A stretch of 64,000 bases of DNA from Eleusine coracana subsp. coracana. Its lineage: Eukaryota; Streptophyta; Magnoliopsida; Poales; Poaceae. The stretch spans positions 74,822,403-74,886,402 of the forward strand of contig CM064426.1 of NCBI GenBank assembly GCA_032690845.1. The letters are read 5' to 3'. Positions 11,046 to 21,450 of this stretch are shown in pieces (position 1 is the first letter of the stretch; every line of letters starts with the position of its first letter). The position numbers and the translations under genes are program-made. A model generated the notes under the pieces. It made no database searches, was not told the origin of the DNA, and saw only the letters and a list, made by a program, of their open reading frames with translations.

Positions 11046-12083
11046 ATAATTATAAAGATGAAGTTCAGTGTTATAATAGTAAAATCCGCAAGCGCACAGA
11101 TAATACTGTTACCAGAAGCAATATAATCATCCCCGACAAGTGTCATTTATAGTTCTACCAAAGGAAGGCTATAGCATAAATATATGATTGTTAATAGTAA
11201 CATAGTCATAAAAATTGGTATGAGTATTCAGAGTACAATACTGGATAGGTGTAGTGTGACACACAGAGCAATCATTACTAAAAATAAAAAAATGTCCTAA
11301 GTCACTAAGGAGTTTTAGTTAGGAAAGCAAAGTTTTATTTCTAATGTTAGTCTACCTATATAGTTACATTGTCAAACAATTATAAGCAAGGTTATACTAG
11401 TCATAGTCTAATGCATTCAACACTTCGTGTACGGATTCATGCCCAACATACACAAGGCAACTCCATCTTGGACACACTTTGTAACCGAACATGGAGGAGT
11501 ACAATGGACAGATAGGACTGTCACCACCTATTGCCTACCTCTAAAAACCATGGATTATGAGGTGATCAATAATACCTAGCCATCTAAGCACCACGCTTAC
11601 ACATTTAAGTAGAATACTAGCATTGATCAAACACTAGAATCACCGATTGGATTAACAAGTATTGAAGCATACAGAACTCTAATCCTACAGATTAACAAGT
11701 CATGAGCTAAGCAATTGCAATCCTAATTGGATATCAGACCCATGTTGAAGGATAACAACTATACTAAAGTACAACTAGCATTATAACAATTAGACTATAG
11801 TCAAGGTATATGACTATCATGACAATAAGGTAGCAAGTCTATATCATCATGAAAGCATAAAGTCCTATGACATGAATATGATATATAACCAAAAAAGGAA
11901 CACATATCATAAGCACAACTATATATGAAATATATTAATTAAATAGGTCAAAGTCATAATAAAATAGAATAAAGGTAAAGATGCAAGAGTCATACCAATA
12001 CTCCTATGACTTGGAGACTTGAGCAAGGCTCCTCCACTGGGACTAGGAAACTACTAAGTGAAAGAGGGAAATGAATAACTCTT

Positions 12084-12085
<2 letters not shown>

Positions 12086-12137
<52 letters not shown>
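12086..12137. repeat. (GT)26 microsatellite
   Basis: An uninterrupted GT dinucleotide run of about 52 bp sits just downstream of the TATA region of the element E LTR (minus). Confidence 0.95.
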
Positions 12138-12138
<1 letters not shown>

Positions 12139-12290
12139 GGAGTGGATCTCTCCCCTTCTATTTATCGGGGCCATAGGTCGGTACTGAGGTGTAACCACCA
12201 CGGAACCACCATGCACCGATGTTGCTAAAGGGCTGAGGAGTCGACATGTGGAAGCCCGCCTGAAATGGGCTCAAGACAAGGTCAGCCAAC

Positions 12291-12310
12291 GGGGGGGGGG
12301 GGGGGGGGGG
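12291..12310. repeat. Poly-G tract, 20 nt
   Basis: A homopolymer G run lies in the U3 part of the element E LTR (poly-C on the element's sense strand). Confidence 0.9.
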
Positions 12311-12657
12311 AGGTCGGCTAACCAGCTAGTGGGCCCTTTTGCTTTGTGATTTCTCTGGGTAGCTGGTAGGTGGGTCCTCTTCTATTTTGAGTTGGTGTTC
12401 TTCGGAGGAATCCCATGTGGCCACGTATGCAATCTAAGGGAAGTTTAGTTGTCACCGTCTCATTGGCTAGAACGGTGTTTCCCCGGATTATGCTACATTT
12501 CTCCACTTATATTGTATCAAATCCCTGCATACACATGAATCTCCAAGGACAAGTGGAATCTTATTATTCCTACCTAACATGCAAGCATGAGATGCTCAGT
12601 ATTCCTACTTTTATAGGTATATTGATGGTCGAAATTTGTATTTAACGACCATCAACA

Positions 12658-13934
12658 AACCCCACAAGTTGAACCTTTGCTCGTCCTGAGTAAAGGCAAA
12701 ACTCAGGTTTGTGTTGACTAGGAGTTGCTACAATGTCTTATTATTGACATATACTCAAATGCACAACTAAGACACTCTATAAAAGATTGAATAAGTTGGC
12801 ATGAGTACTTCACCTTTTATTACTGTGGGGCGTTGTAGCTTCACCAAATCATGGGCGGTTGGAAGACAAAACAGTTTTGTAGGACTACCATTTCGCTTTC
12901 TCTTTTTGATTGACTTTAGCCCAGAGGTTAATTTTTGTGATAAATCTAAGTTTCTAAAATGATTCACTCAAATTGCTCAAAGTGTATAAATTCCTCACCA
13001 AGGCTAATGATGCCTCAAAAATCCTACCTCTAAAGGCTGATATGTGGAGCTCTGGGTAAGGATAAATGTGGCATACCTATATTTCATATGTCGCCGAGTC
13101 AAAAGAGTGGATCCCAGGAGAAAACATTTCCTACAAGCATGATCAAGATGTGCATGTGTGGTGGATTTGGTGGAGTGCAATGAAGACTCTTTTTATTTGT
13201 CTCTCCCTTTATTTTGTAGTATTGGCTATCTTTTCTTTCTTCTTTTTCTTTCAAGCTCTTCATGAAGCAAGACTTTTTTCTCTCTTTTTTTCGATAACCA
13301 TAACCTTGATTGCCTTGGGAAGAGATCAATCATGAAGATAGAGTATTTATTTTGTGGATGGATGGTGTGACATGGATGATTGCTAATTTCTAGTGTGAAA
13401 ACTTAGCGTGATGTGCGCCGACTTAATCATGAATGCAAAAAATATTCCTCACTAGGGTCACACAATTTTGACAAGGCTCAATGAAATACAAGTAGCATAT
13501 GTAAATGGTTTTGCAATGTAGAACAACATATGGCTGTGGTAGGAATTTATATCATTGTGGAACTTGTCATTTTTATCAAATTAATTCTCTGGGTGTCAAG
13601 TTTCGCAAATTGAGCAAGATCATAGCAACCCTAAATAACCATATCATATCTCCCAACAACCTAGAAGGATAATGCTTATGCTACCCACTAGTGTGTTTGA
13701 GGTGAAATTTAATCATGCCAACAAACCAAAACTAGATAGAGTGCTAGGTTGTAAACTAGGCATTTGAAAGAAATAAAAGGCAAAGCAACTATTTATCATG
13801 CATGTGAAAGGGAAACAAATCTTTTTCATGTTTTTAGTTTATCATGCATGTGGTGATTGGAAAGAAAAATGATACAAGTTACCTTCACAATAGGGGAGGA
13901 ACTCCCCCCAAGCTGGCTTGAGCTCACTCGAACG
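12658..13934 (-). mobile_element. Polypurine tract and 3' UTR of element E
   Basis: On the minus strand the block 'ctcaggacgagcaaaggtt..aacttgtggggtt' (about 12690 to 12658) is the polypurine signature that also precedes the 3' LTRs of elements A and H. The rest is non-coding. 13.33-13.95 kb is repeated in inverted orientation at 7.44-8.16 kb (element G). Confidence 0.6.
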
Positions 13935-15431
13935 GTGGCGGTCCCTTACCGAAGTAGCCTTGAGAGTAAAAATAAGAGCTCATTTGGGTGTTACCCTAAG
14001 ACACCTTATTCTCAATTCTCGAGAGCTGCCATTGGACATCATCCCTCCACTTATTTTCCTGCTGGATATGACTGTGGATGGTGTGGTCCAACTGGTCGAT
14101 CTGGAGGGACATGTTGTCGATTTGCCTGGTGAGGTCGTCTGTGCCCATCCTTGATCCGCTGCGAGAGTGATGTGTGCTGAACGGTGGTGGTAAGCTACTC
14201 GAACTTGAGCTACCGTAGGCTCTGCCAAGCCATTCACGAGTGTCCTAGGATGCATTGTCGCTTCTGTGAGGAATAGCGTGATCCCAAGAACTTGTGCTTG
14301 GCTCCTCCCTCGGGAAGGATGCCTCAGTGTTCCTCTATGATTTGTTTTTGGTCATGGGACCGGAAACACTGTTCCTACAAGCTGCAAAGCATGTCTCTAG
14401 AGAAATGGTTAGTTCATCATAGTTACACAAATGAAAATCCGCGTTAGCTAACTGGATTTCATTTGCATAACCGGGAAAGAAATAAACCAAAGAACCATTG
14501 GGTCCTTGTTTCAATGAATGTCCCAATCTAAAGAATTGTTCACCTAGGACAACCCGTTCATAAATTAAATCATTGATATGGCATTTCCATGTAAACCAAG
14601 ATTGTGCACAAGACGATAGATCAGGGAGGTGAATTACCTCAACTGATAGCTTAATCATGGCTACGACAAGTGAGACTTTGATTTTATTAACCATGTAGTA
14701 AAGAAGAAACATTTCATCCCCCGCATAGTTCTAACATCCTTTCCAAGGAACAAAGTCATTGCCAGCCATTTATGCATAAAACGCAAGGTAGGATCATGGA
14801 TATCCATATTCCAAGGTGACAGGGCGAGGGTATGCCCTGTGATTTCTTCCCAAAAACTGGTTTTGTCAAAATCAAAATTTCTGTAATGAAAATCCAAAAC
14901 AACAATAGGAGAAAAACCTAGCAAATCACTGAATTGCCTCCAAGTGAGAGAGATTTCCATTCCATTGAATAAGAACAAAATCCTCTCACTATCCTAATGA
15001 AGGGTGCAAAGGAACTGAATGGTAAGCAAGCGAGAGCGAGGCTCCTCTACTGGAACAAAATCATCCTATCCTATAGAATGAAAGATAGAAGCAAATTCAG
15101 TATCCATACCTATCTTGGAAAGAAAGTTCTGATCATACATTCACATAGGGACGTAAGTCTAGCCGGTGATCATCCGATCGATGTCACGTTCTCCCTTTCC
15201 AACCAAGTCGAGGTCACGGTCGGTGTTGAGTCAGAGTTGAACCTTGCTAAAATCCGACAATGTTTCCAGCCCTACTTCCATCGGTTCATTGGCCTATGCG
15301 TCTGGCTCTTCCTCAAGGCGTTGGCGATAGGAGCGAGTATTATACACCATTGAAGGTGTACGAGCTGCATTGCTTGGGCTCCCTGTCACCTTGTTCTTTG
15401 TTTTGCTTAAGGCTTGCTTTATCTTGTTCAT
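13935..15431 (-). pseudogene. Second ORF (ATHILA ORF1-like), element E
   Basis: It starts at ATG 15431 (MNKIKQALSKTKNKVTG) and runs to a TGA near 13935. Frames are broken several times, around 15.25, 15.0 and 14.7 kb, and by scattered stops. Pieces visible: YDQNFLSKIGMDTEF, ISLTWRQFSDLLGFSP, SFWEEITGHTLALSPWN, FMHKWLAMTLF, then a Ser-rich tail and a coiled segment (IDNMSLQIDQLDHTIHSHI). The conserved 'helix plus LLGF' block resembles the central ORF of Athila elements, whose function is unknown. It lies directly after the protease with no room for reverse transcriptase or integrase. Confidence 0.6.
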
Positions 15432-16029
15432 CGCTGCACACTTGAACAAACCAACACAAGAGGAACTCAAACGGGGGTTAAGGTTAGTGAAGACACCAAA
15501 CAAAATCTCCGTTTGAAATTCTTGCAAATGTGAAACCAACTCGTAAATGCAAATGAAATCAAAGCAAAAAATTTTTGGTGGAATTTCAGAGTATTGAGCA
15601 GTGCAAGAGCTTGAAGAAAATGGAAGTAAATGGCTAGAGTAGGGCAACAGTCAATTTGAAACATGGTAGTTGCCTGCTAGCCGTTGGGGCAAGTGAGGCC
15701 AGAGAGCCGTTGCTCTCTGTTTGGCCGACCAAGGGGCATGGTCACCCGACCAGAGGCTTGCTCCTCTGGTCCACAACTCTGGCCAGTAGGCCCCACAAGT
15801 GGTGGCCCATAAGAATGAAAATATGTTTTGAAGAAAAACATTTCTAAACTTTCTACAAATCCAAAATCTCAAAAAGATAAACTCCAAAAAATTCTATTTT
15901 TATAAATTGGGTTGGAATAAATTCCAATATAGTGAAAAATTCAAATATGCAAATTGAAATCAAAAAGTTTTGAGAAGGGAAATATGGATAAATACTGTTT
16001 AACCTGCCAACAAGGGTTCACCAATTTTG
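15432..16029 (-). mobile_element. Inter-ORF spacer of element E
   Basis: This is non-coding DNA between the protease tail and the ORF2 start, homologous in inverted orientation to 6.69-7.31 kb of element G. It carries two GGTC/GACC-rich imperfect palindromes centred near 15726.5 and 15745.5 (19 bp apart). Confidence 0.5.
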
Positions 16030-16850
16030 AGTCCGACGGATAGGACTTTTTCTCCTTTGTCGTTCAGCTTGCTGTCAGCACATCCTTGTCCGGAGATGAG
16101 GACGTGGATGTCTTCTTTGGACGCCACACCTTTTTCACCTTCTTGGGCAGTGTGGATGAAGGATTCTTCTTCACTGGCTGCTTCTTTCTCCAGAGCTCAG
16201 GCGTGCCTATTGCCTTCTTCTTTTGGGCTACAAGAGTGGGGTTCTCTTGTGTCCAGAAGTTCAGCATGACATCCTCTAGGTTGTTCCTTCTTGACTCCTC
16301 CTCTAGTTTCTTGATGTCCTGTAGGTTCGGCCAGCTTTTGACTGCACCTATAAGGCAGGGCTAAAACTCAAACTCTTCTTCCTTGCCATTGAGGTCGATA
16401 CGGATTACTTCAGCCCCGACATCAATTTGTGCAAATGTGGTTCTTAAGAATAGCCACCCAAAGATGAGCGGTATACTCTTATCGACCTCCATGTCGAGCA
16501 CCACAAAATCCACATGGACATGGCATCCCCGAATCTCAACCAAAACTTCCTCAACAATTCTTGCGGGGTACTGTATTGTTGAGTCGGCAAGTTGAATGCT
16601 CATTTGAGTTGGGACTAGGCCTGTGAGGTTCAGTTTCTTGAAGATAGCTCTTGATATGATGCTGACACATGCTCCAAGGTCACACAATGCTTGCTCGAAG
16701 AATTCTGTCCCAATTGAACATGAGATCATCGGGCTCCCTGGATCACCTTGGATTACTAGGATGATGTTCAGCTCATCCTTTTCATCCTTTCCTGCAAGGT
16801 TAGTTCTAGTTGGTCATTTGGTTGTACAACACAAGGAGGTCTAAAGTTGG
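16030..16850 (-). pseudogene. Retropepsin-like protease and C-terminal tail, element E
   Basis: The aspartic protease would mature the gag polyprotein. On minus, from about 16740, the sequence encodes SIGTEFFEQALCDLGACVSIISR (catalytic Asp in DLGA, flap region VHVDFVVLDM, and IPLIFGWLFLRT near the C-terminus), matching the protease at 29.8-30.3 kb in element A. A Lys/Pro-rich tail follows to 16030. One stop separates core and tail near 16361. Upstream gag is absent: homology stops at about 16850, where element D begins. Confidence 0.7.
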
Positions 16851-16879
16851 AGCAAATATAAACTCTGTGCACTGTAAAC

Positions 16880-17655
16880 ACACCTCTATGATCATAGTTG
16901 CCTATAGCATGAAAACTATTTCTTATCAAAAGCATATAATTTATAGGTTCGATGTACCGCAGGCTATTACCACTAACAAACGTTCTGTTTTTACTTCGAA
17001 AGAGTTTCAAAACTTTACCGATAGTATGGGGATCAAATTGCTGCGCCTTAGTATGCTCAAGCCAATGGTCAAGTAGAAGCATCTAACAAGAGTTTGATCA
17101 AGTTGATTAAGAGTAAGATAAATGAGCAACCAAAGAAGTGGCGTACGACATTGGCTAAGTCATTGTGGATATATAGGATGGCATGTCATGGATCAATAAA
17201 GAAACCACCTTATCAGTTAGTGTATGAGCATGAAGTAGTTTTGCCTTGGGAGACGAATCTGGGGTCTAGGAGGACAGAATCACATGATGAGTTCTCAGCC
17301 AATGACTACAGACAAGTTATGATTGATTAATTAGAAGATGTAGTGCAGCATCAGATGAAGGCCCTGGAAAGAATACAAGAGAATAAAGCTCGAGTATCTA
17401 GATATTACAATAAGAAGGTGGTATCCAAGAACTTTTTAGAAGGGGGTTTGGTTTGGAAGTTAATTTTTTCCATCGCCTCCAGAGATAAAAGGTTCGGAAA
17501 ATGGTCGCCAACATGGGAAGGTCTATTTAAAGTAAGCCGATGTGCACCAGGCAATGCTTTTTTCCTTGCAAGAGCGAGATCGAGAAGAGTTTGGTAGGGC
17601 AATCAATGGCAAATATTTAAAGAAATACCATCCAAGTATTTGGATTGGCATATGA
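16880..17655 (+). pseudogene. Integrase C-terminal half, Tat-like element D
   Basis: Integrase inserts element cDNA into chromosomes. The segment preserves the second half of the catalytic core (IIYRFDVPQAITTN with Asp changed to Asn, KEFQNFTDSMGIKLL, then QVEAS carrying the catalytic Glu). The C-terminal region follows (KWRTTLAKSLWIYRMACHG, PPYQLVYEHEVVLPWE, WSPTWEGLFKVSR), ending KYLKKYHPSIWIGI at a TGA. Frameshifts occur near 17060-17095 and 17560, and there are several stops. The zinc-binding N-terminus and earlier pol domains are missing to the left, at the junction with element E. An antisense ORF follows downstream, as in Tat-type elements. Confidence 0.7.
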
Positions 17656-17844
17656 TCTCGATTGCTTGATCACGGCAGATATGCTAAGTATCATCTTTGG
17701 CACAAAAATTGAAGGGTGGAAAAATGAGTTTACAGCCGATGTACAGACATCGTCTTTAAATGGCCGATATTGGTGATATATCCCTTAGTTCAAAAATTGT
17801 TATAAAGCAAAATGTTGTTTGTTACAATGCAGGATAGCCTACAT

Positions 17845-18731
17845 CTATTCTCGGGGGCAGTAGAAGTTGATGATGTTGACGGCATTAGTGCAGAGTTCAT
17901 CGACTTTGGCAATGGTGTAGGCATCCTCTTCAATAGATCCCGGTGCGCTCGAAGCAATGCTCCATGAGCTGTTGGCCTGCTCATAAGCCAATGTGGTAAT
18001 GTTCCCTTGCTCCATGATTTCTTTTGGAACTCTGGCAAGAGCCATTTCTGCATCGGCTATCTCCTTGATTTTTACCTCAAAGACCGCCTGAAGCTCATCT
18101 CTTTCTTTTCACATGTCCTCAAGCTTTAATTCGAGGTCAGTTGACTTGGAGAGTAGAGCAGTGTACTTGTCTTTTTCTTATTTTGCTTTGGCATCATCGG
18201 CTTCTGCTTTGCTCCATTGTTGCAATCGATGCTCGATGCTAGTTTGTGCTTCAAGGACTTGGAGTTGATAGAATTCTATATACGGTACCAGGTGAAGCTT
18301 TGAAACCAGATTAGGAGGCAGGTGGTCTTTGATTTCTAGATAGCGCGCCCTGAATGAATTAGCGTCCAAGACAAGGCGACTGATTGAGATCGTGTCCAGA
18401 CGCTCTTGGATCTCTAGAGAAAGATATAGAGATGATATACGCCTAGAGACCTGAACCTGAAAAAGAAAAGAAACAATTAGAAGGATTGCAAGAAAGAAAA
18501 TTATTTAGGGAAAGAAGAGTGAGTATGTACCACTATTTCTAGAGTCAAGGCAAGTATTGGGTCATGGCAAGCTCAGTGATGCGCAATTAATTTGCACACT
18601 CGACCGATGACCAAAATATCTAAAAGTAAAGAAGGTTAAGATTTGAAGTGATGAAGCAGTGGGGTTTAAAAAGTAATGTTACCTGAGAATCGACCCAAGG
18701 AACAATGTCGAGAGACAATGAAGTGGGGGTG
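17845..18731 (-). pseudogene. C-terminal exons of antisense plant-mobile-domain ORF, element D (part 2)
   Basis: This is the 3' part of a gene whose 5' part lies at 52.2-54.85 kb. Element A separates them. On minus the frame from about 18369 encodes an alpha-helical, Glu/Lys/Ala-rich protein (LEAQTSIEHRLQQWSKAEADD, then KIKEIADAEMALARVPKEIMEQ) ending NFYCPRE and a stop at 17845. This is a coiled-coil tail like the one on the antisense ORF of element B. A TAA-type stop near 18178 and a frame change interrupt it. The introns in 18.37-18.73 kb were not fully resolved. Confidence 0.55.
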
Positions 18732-18946
18732 TGTTGGCACTCCCCAAGTGCCCTTTTTATATGTGAATATTACCCTAATTAGAGCATAATTGATACTAAT
18801 TTAGGCCATTTACCTATGATATTCTCTATATATTTGTATATGCGTTGTTTTGGAGCTCTATTGCAAAAACAAGTAAAATTGGTGATTAAAGTGATGTTGG
18901 AGAGGACAAGAATCTAGAACCGACGAAAAGCATTGAAGAAGCTCAG

Positions 18947-18982
18947 TGCGCCGATCGGTGCAGTCCATGAGCCGGCCGGCGC
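18947..18982. repeat. Palindrome doublet, A 5' LTR U3
   Basis: GCGCCGATCGGTGC is centred at 18954.5 and GAGCCGGCCGGCGC at 18975.5 (21 bp apart). Confidence 0.8.
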
Positions 18983-19199
18983 AAGGGTGTTTTGGCCCAC
19001 AGAAGTGACTGAGGCCCATCCCACATGTTTATGGAAGTTTATCTGCGTAAGACACTTAAAGATATTTGCCTAGAAGATTTATGGAACTTCAAGATCTTGA
19101 CGTGCAGTACAAGACTTTATCTCGAAGAAAAAGGCCCACATGGCAGGTACGGAAGACAGAGGAACTGACTCGGAGAAGAAACCAGAGAAGAGACGGCTT

Positions 19200-19213
19200 G
19201 CGTCGATCGACGC
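19200..19213. repeat. Single palindrome upstream of TATA, A 5' LTR
   Basis: GCGTCGATCGACGC is a perfect palindrome whose centre lies about 53 bp upstream of TATAAATA (19260). The 3' LTR counterpart at 51173-51186 is GCGCCGATTGGCGC. Confidence 0.85.
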
Positions 19214-19445
19214 AACTAACTTATTTGCTAGAAACTGAGTCCTTTATGAGTAGAACCTCTATAAATACTTATAAACCCTAGTTGCGGTGAAGAAGAGGAC
19301 AGAGGCGACAGAGGGAGAACAGATCCGTAAGTTAGAGCCACCAGGGCTTGACCCGTTAGAATAGATCTCTAGTTGAGTTTCAAGAACCATTGGTGTGAAG
19401 AGTTGATCCGTCAAGGTAGGCCATCTTGACAGGGATGAATCTTAC

Positions 19446-20366
19446 TGATGAGGACATCACTCCTAAGGATACATGCAACACTCCTCCAATTCTGGACTTG
19501 CAAGGTCCAATGACTAGAGCTCGTGCACGACGACTAAATTTAGATGTGAGCTCGTTCCTACGTTCTTTATTATATATCACTTTTGAGAATGGTTTGCTAC
19601 CTAATGATTATATTATAATTAGGAACCATGGAGAGGACTAGGAGATGATGAGAGAAGGACTTGGAGACGTGGAGGACCAGCAAGGACGTGGAAGCCAAGG
19701 TGGAGGCCCAACCAAAACCGACTTCGAGTCTGTTTTGGGGCTCAGGACCAGTCTGCACTAAAACGGATGCCCAGGACGCATACGGACTCGGATTTGGATG
19801 TTCTACATATGTACGGAAAGATAAGAAGAAGACCTTTCCAATTCCACCGGTCTCATGTCAAAATTCATCTGGAGTCATCGGAAATCATCAAAACAAGAGA
19901 GGGTCCAGAATCTGTTTCGGTGCTGCGTCGCCTGTTTTTGGCCTTTGGGCTTTGTATCTAGTCGAGCCCAATTAGAGGTGCGTCCAGAGGGTCTTGCACG
20001 ACCCTAGGATCTTCATATACAGCCAGCACTGCACCATTAGGGTTTGGGTTTTGCTTAGATTATTCTGTTCATAACAGTTTCGCCGTCATCATGGTTTGTG
20101 AGACCCCAACTTCGTGAGATTCATAATACATCTGCAATTGTGTTGCCTTCTTCTTTGTTCTTACTTGTGTTCTTGATTCGCAGGCAGGGATTAGCCTTCT
20201 TGGCGAGGTCAATCATTTTAGGACGGTTGATGACCAGAGGAGATGTCGTGCTGCGATTACGGGTTTAGAACGTGCTGTTCTGAAGCCGAATCGATTTGTG
20301 TGTCGCCTCCGACCAAATCAACGTATCCAGAACCTTTCGGAAGATCGGGAAGCCTTTGCATATTTC
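19446..20366 (+). mobile_element. Element K 5' LTR
   Basis: It matches the 3' LTR at 26130-27051 throughout. The first 200 bp also encode the polyprotein's C-terminal tail (PMTRARARRLN, FENGLLPNDYI), as in the 3' LTR copy. Confidence 0.85.
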
Positions 20367-20380
20367 AATTTCAGAGTCTG
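20366..20380 (+). promoter_or_regulatory. Degenerate primer-binding site, element K
   Basis: Sequence caatttcagagtctg right after the LTR is a decayed form of tggtatcagagc, complementary to initiator tRNA-Met. Confidence 0.4.
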
Positions 20381-21450
20381 TAGTGTTAAGTTTGTGCCCT
20401 AGTTTTTGTTTAGTCACTGGTTTAGTTTGTGTTTTTATCATCAGTAGTGTTTCCCTTGCAACCCTAGCCGCCATCCCCTTCACCATCCTCTGTTCTATCG
20501 GCTTTGTGTGCTAGGGTTGATTGATCGATACACCCACCCTAATCCCACCCTAAACCCACCCTCAAACACCTCAGACCAATCCCCATAAATTTCACTTTCC
20601 GCTGCATCCACGCCGCCAAAAAAAATTCTTACCCGATTTCAAACCCGACCCCTAACCCGACTCGAGTTTCTGGAAAACCGACTCCAACCCCCCTTCGGTA
20701 AAACGGGCATAACTTTTCGCTTGGTTGTCCGTTTTGGCTGAAATTTTTACAGGAGATTCTTGACTCAATGTTGGGCATACCCACACTCGGCTACGCCCTG
20801 TGTGACCTCGTCAAAAAATTCAAAAAGAATCGGGAAGATAAAGAAAAAATTGATTTAAGTTTAAACCCGACGTTTTCTGCAACTTCAAGATTTTCTGTAG
20901 GCCACATCCTACCTCTGTTTGAGCTGAAATTTTTTGTGGATTCTACTCCATTGTTAGTGAGTTGGAGATAAATATCAAAAAAAATAAAATCAAAAAAAAA
21001 TAAATTTGGGATTTCTACTAGTGCTACATCTAGCCCCCTGAAATTTCTGGATTTGGCTGTTTTGCACTTAGCCCCCTATTATCGCCTGTTGTGCCTTTGT
21101 CTCCTTGTTTCTACTTTGCTATCACTACTGTTTTAGGACATACTTAGACCAGCAACTAGGGACAAGTTACTTGGGCACTTATTCAGCTTTACTATCTGTT
21201 TTTGATTTGTGTACCACTCACATATATATATTTTGCCTTCCTAGCTCTACATATTTCTTCTGGAAAGCACACATGTTATTTTGTGACCCTTGCAATCGTG
21301 GAACACATCTCTCTGGTATCCTTTGCTTTGCTTTTCAGAACTTTGTAAGAGCTTTGTAAGGAGTCTCCTTTTGCTGTGTTGAGAGGCACCACTGCTTAGC
21401 TGTTTTGTAGGGATAACCTTCACTGTTTGTTTCCTGTTTTGGTGTTTGTG
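20381..21450 (+). other. Leader of element K
   Basis: Non-coding leader between primer-binding site and gag ATG, C- and T-rich, with no convincing ORF. The spacing is typical of Ty3/gypsy chromoviruses. Confidence 0.5.

Larger units (their letters stand above)
11046..12657 (-). mobile_element. LTR of Athila-like element E (minus orientation)
   Basis: It starts TGTTGATGGTCG at 12657 (minus) and ends near 11046. TATA-like TAAATAGAAGG lies at about 12150-12162. Homology to the LTR at 55417-56630 includes 'catgcccaacatacacaaggcaactccat', seen as its complement there (gccttgtgt..gggcatgaatcc). A polypurine tract precedes it on one side (serving element E to the right) and a primer-binding site follows on the other, so the LTR is shared by two internal regions. 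It contains a (TG)n microsatellite and a poly-G run. Confidence 0.7.
18732..19445 (+). mobile_element. Element A 5' LTR, first part
   Basis: It begins TGTTGGCACTCCCC and matches 50706-51418. TATAAATA is at 19260-19267. It is interrupted after 'aatcttac' by element K; the LTR resumes at 27057 with 'tctatgtatctcaagg', exactly as in the uninterrupted 3' LTR at 51419. Confidence 0.9.

Noticed and set aside
13066..13335. 89-codon frame with a hydrophobic, Phe-rich segment resembling a membrane helix
   Set aside because: Lies in the 3' UTR of minus-strand element E over a T-rich tract; hydrophobicity is a by-product of TTT/TTC runs.
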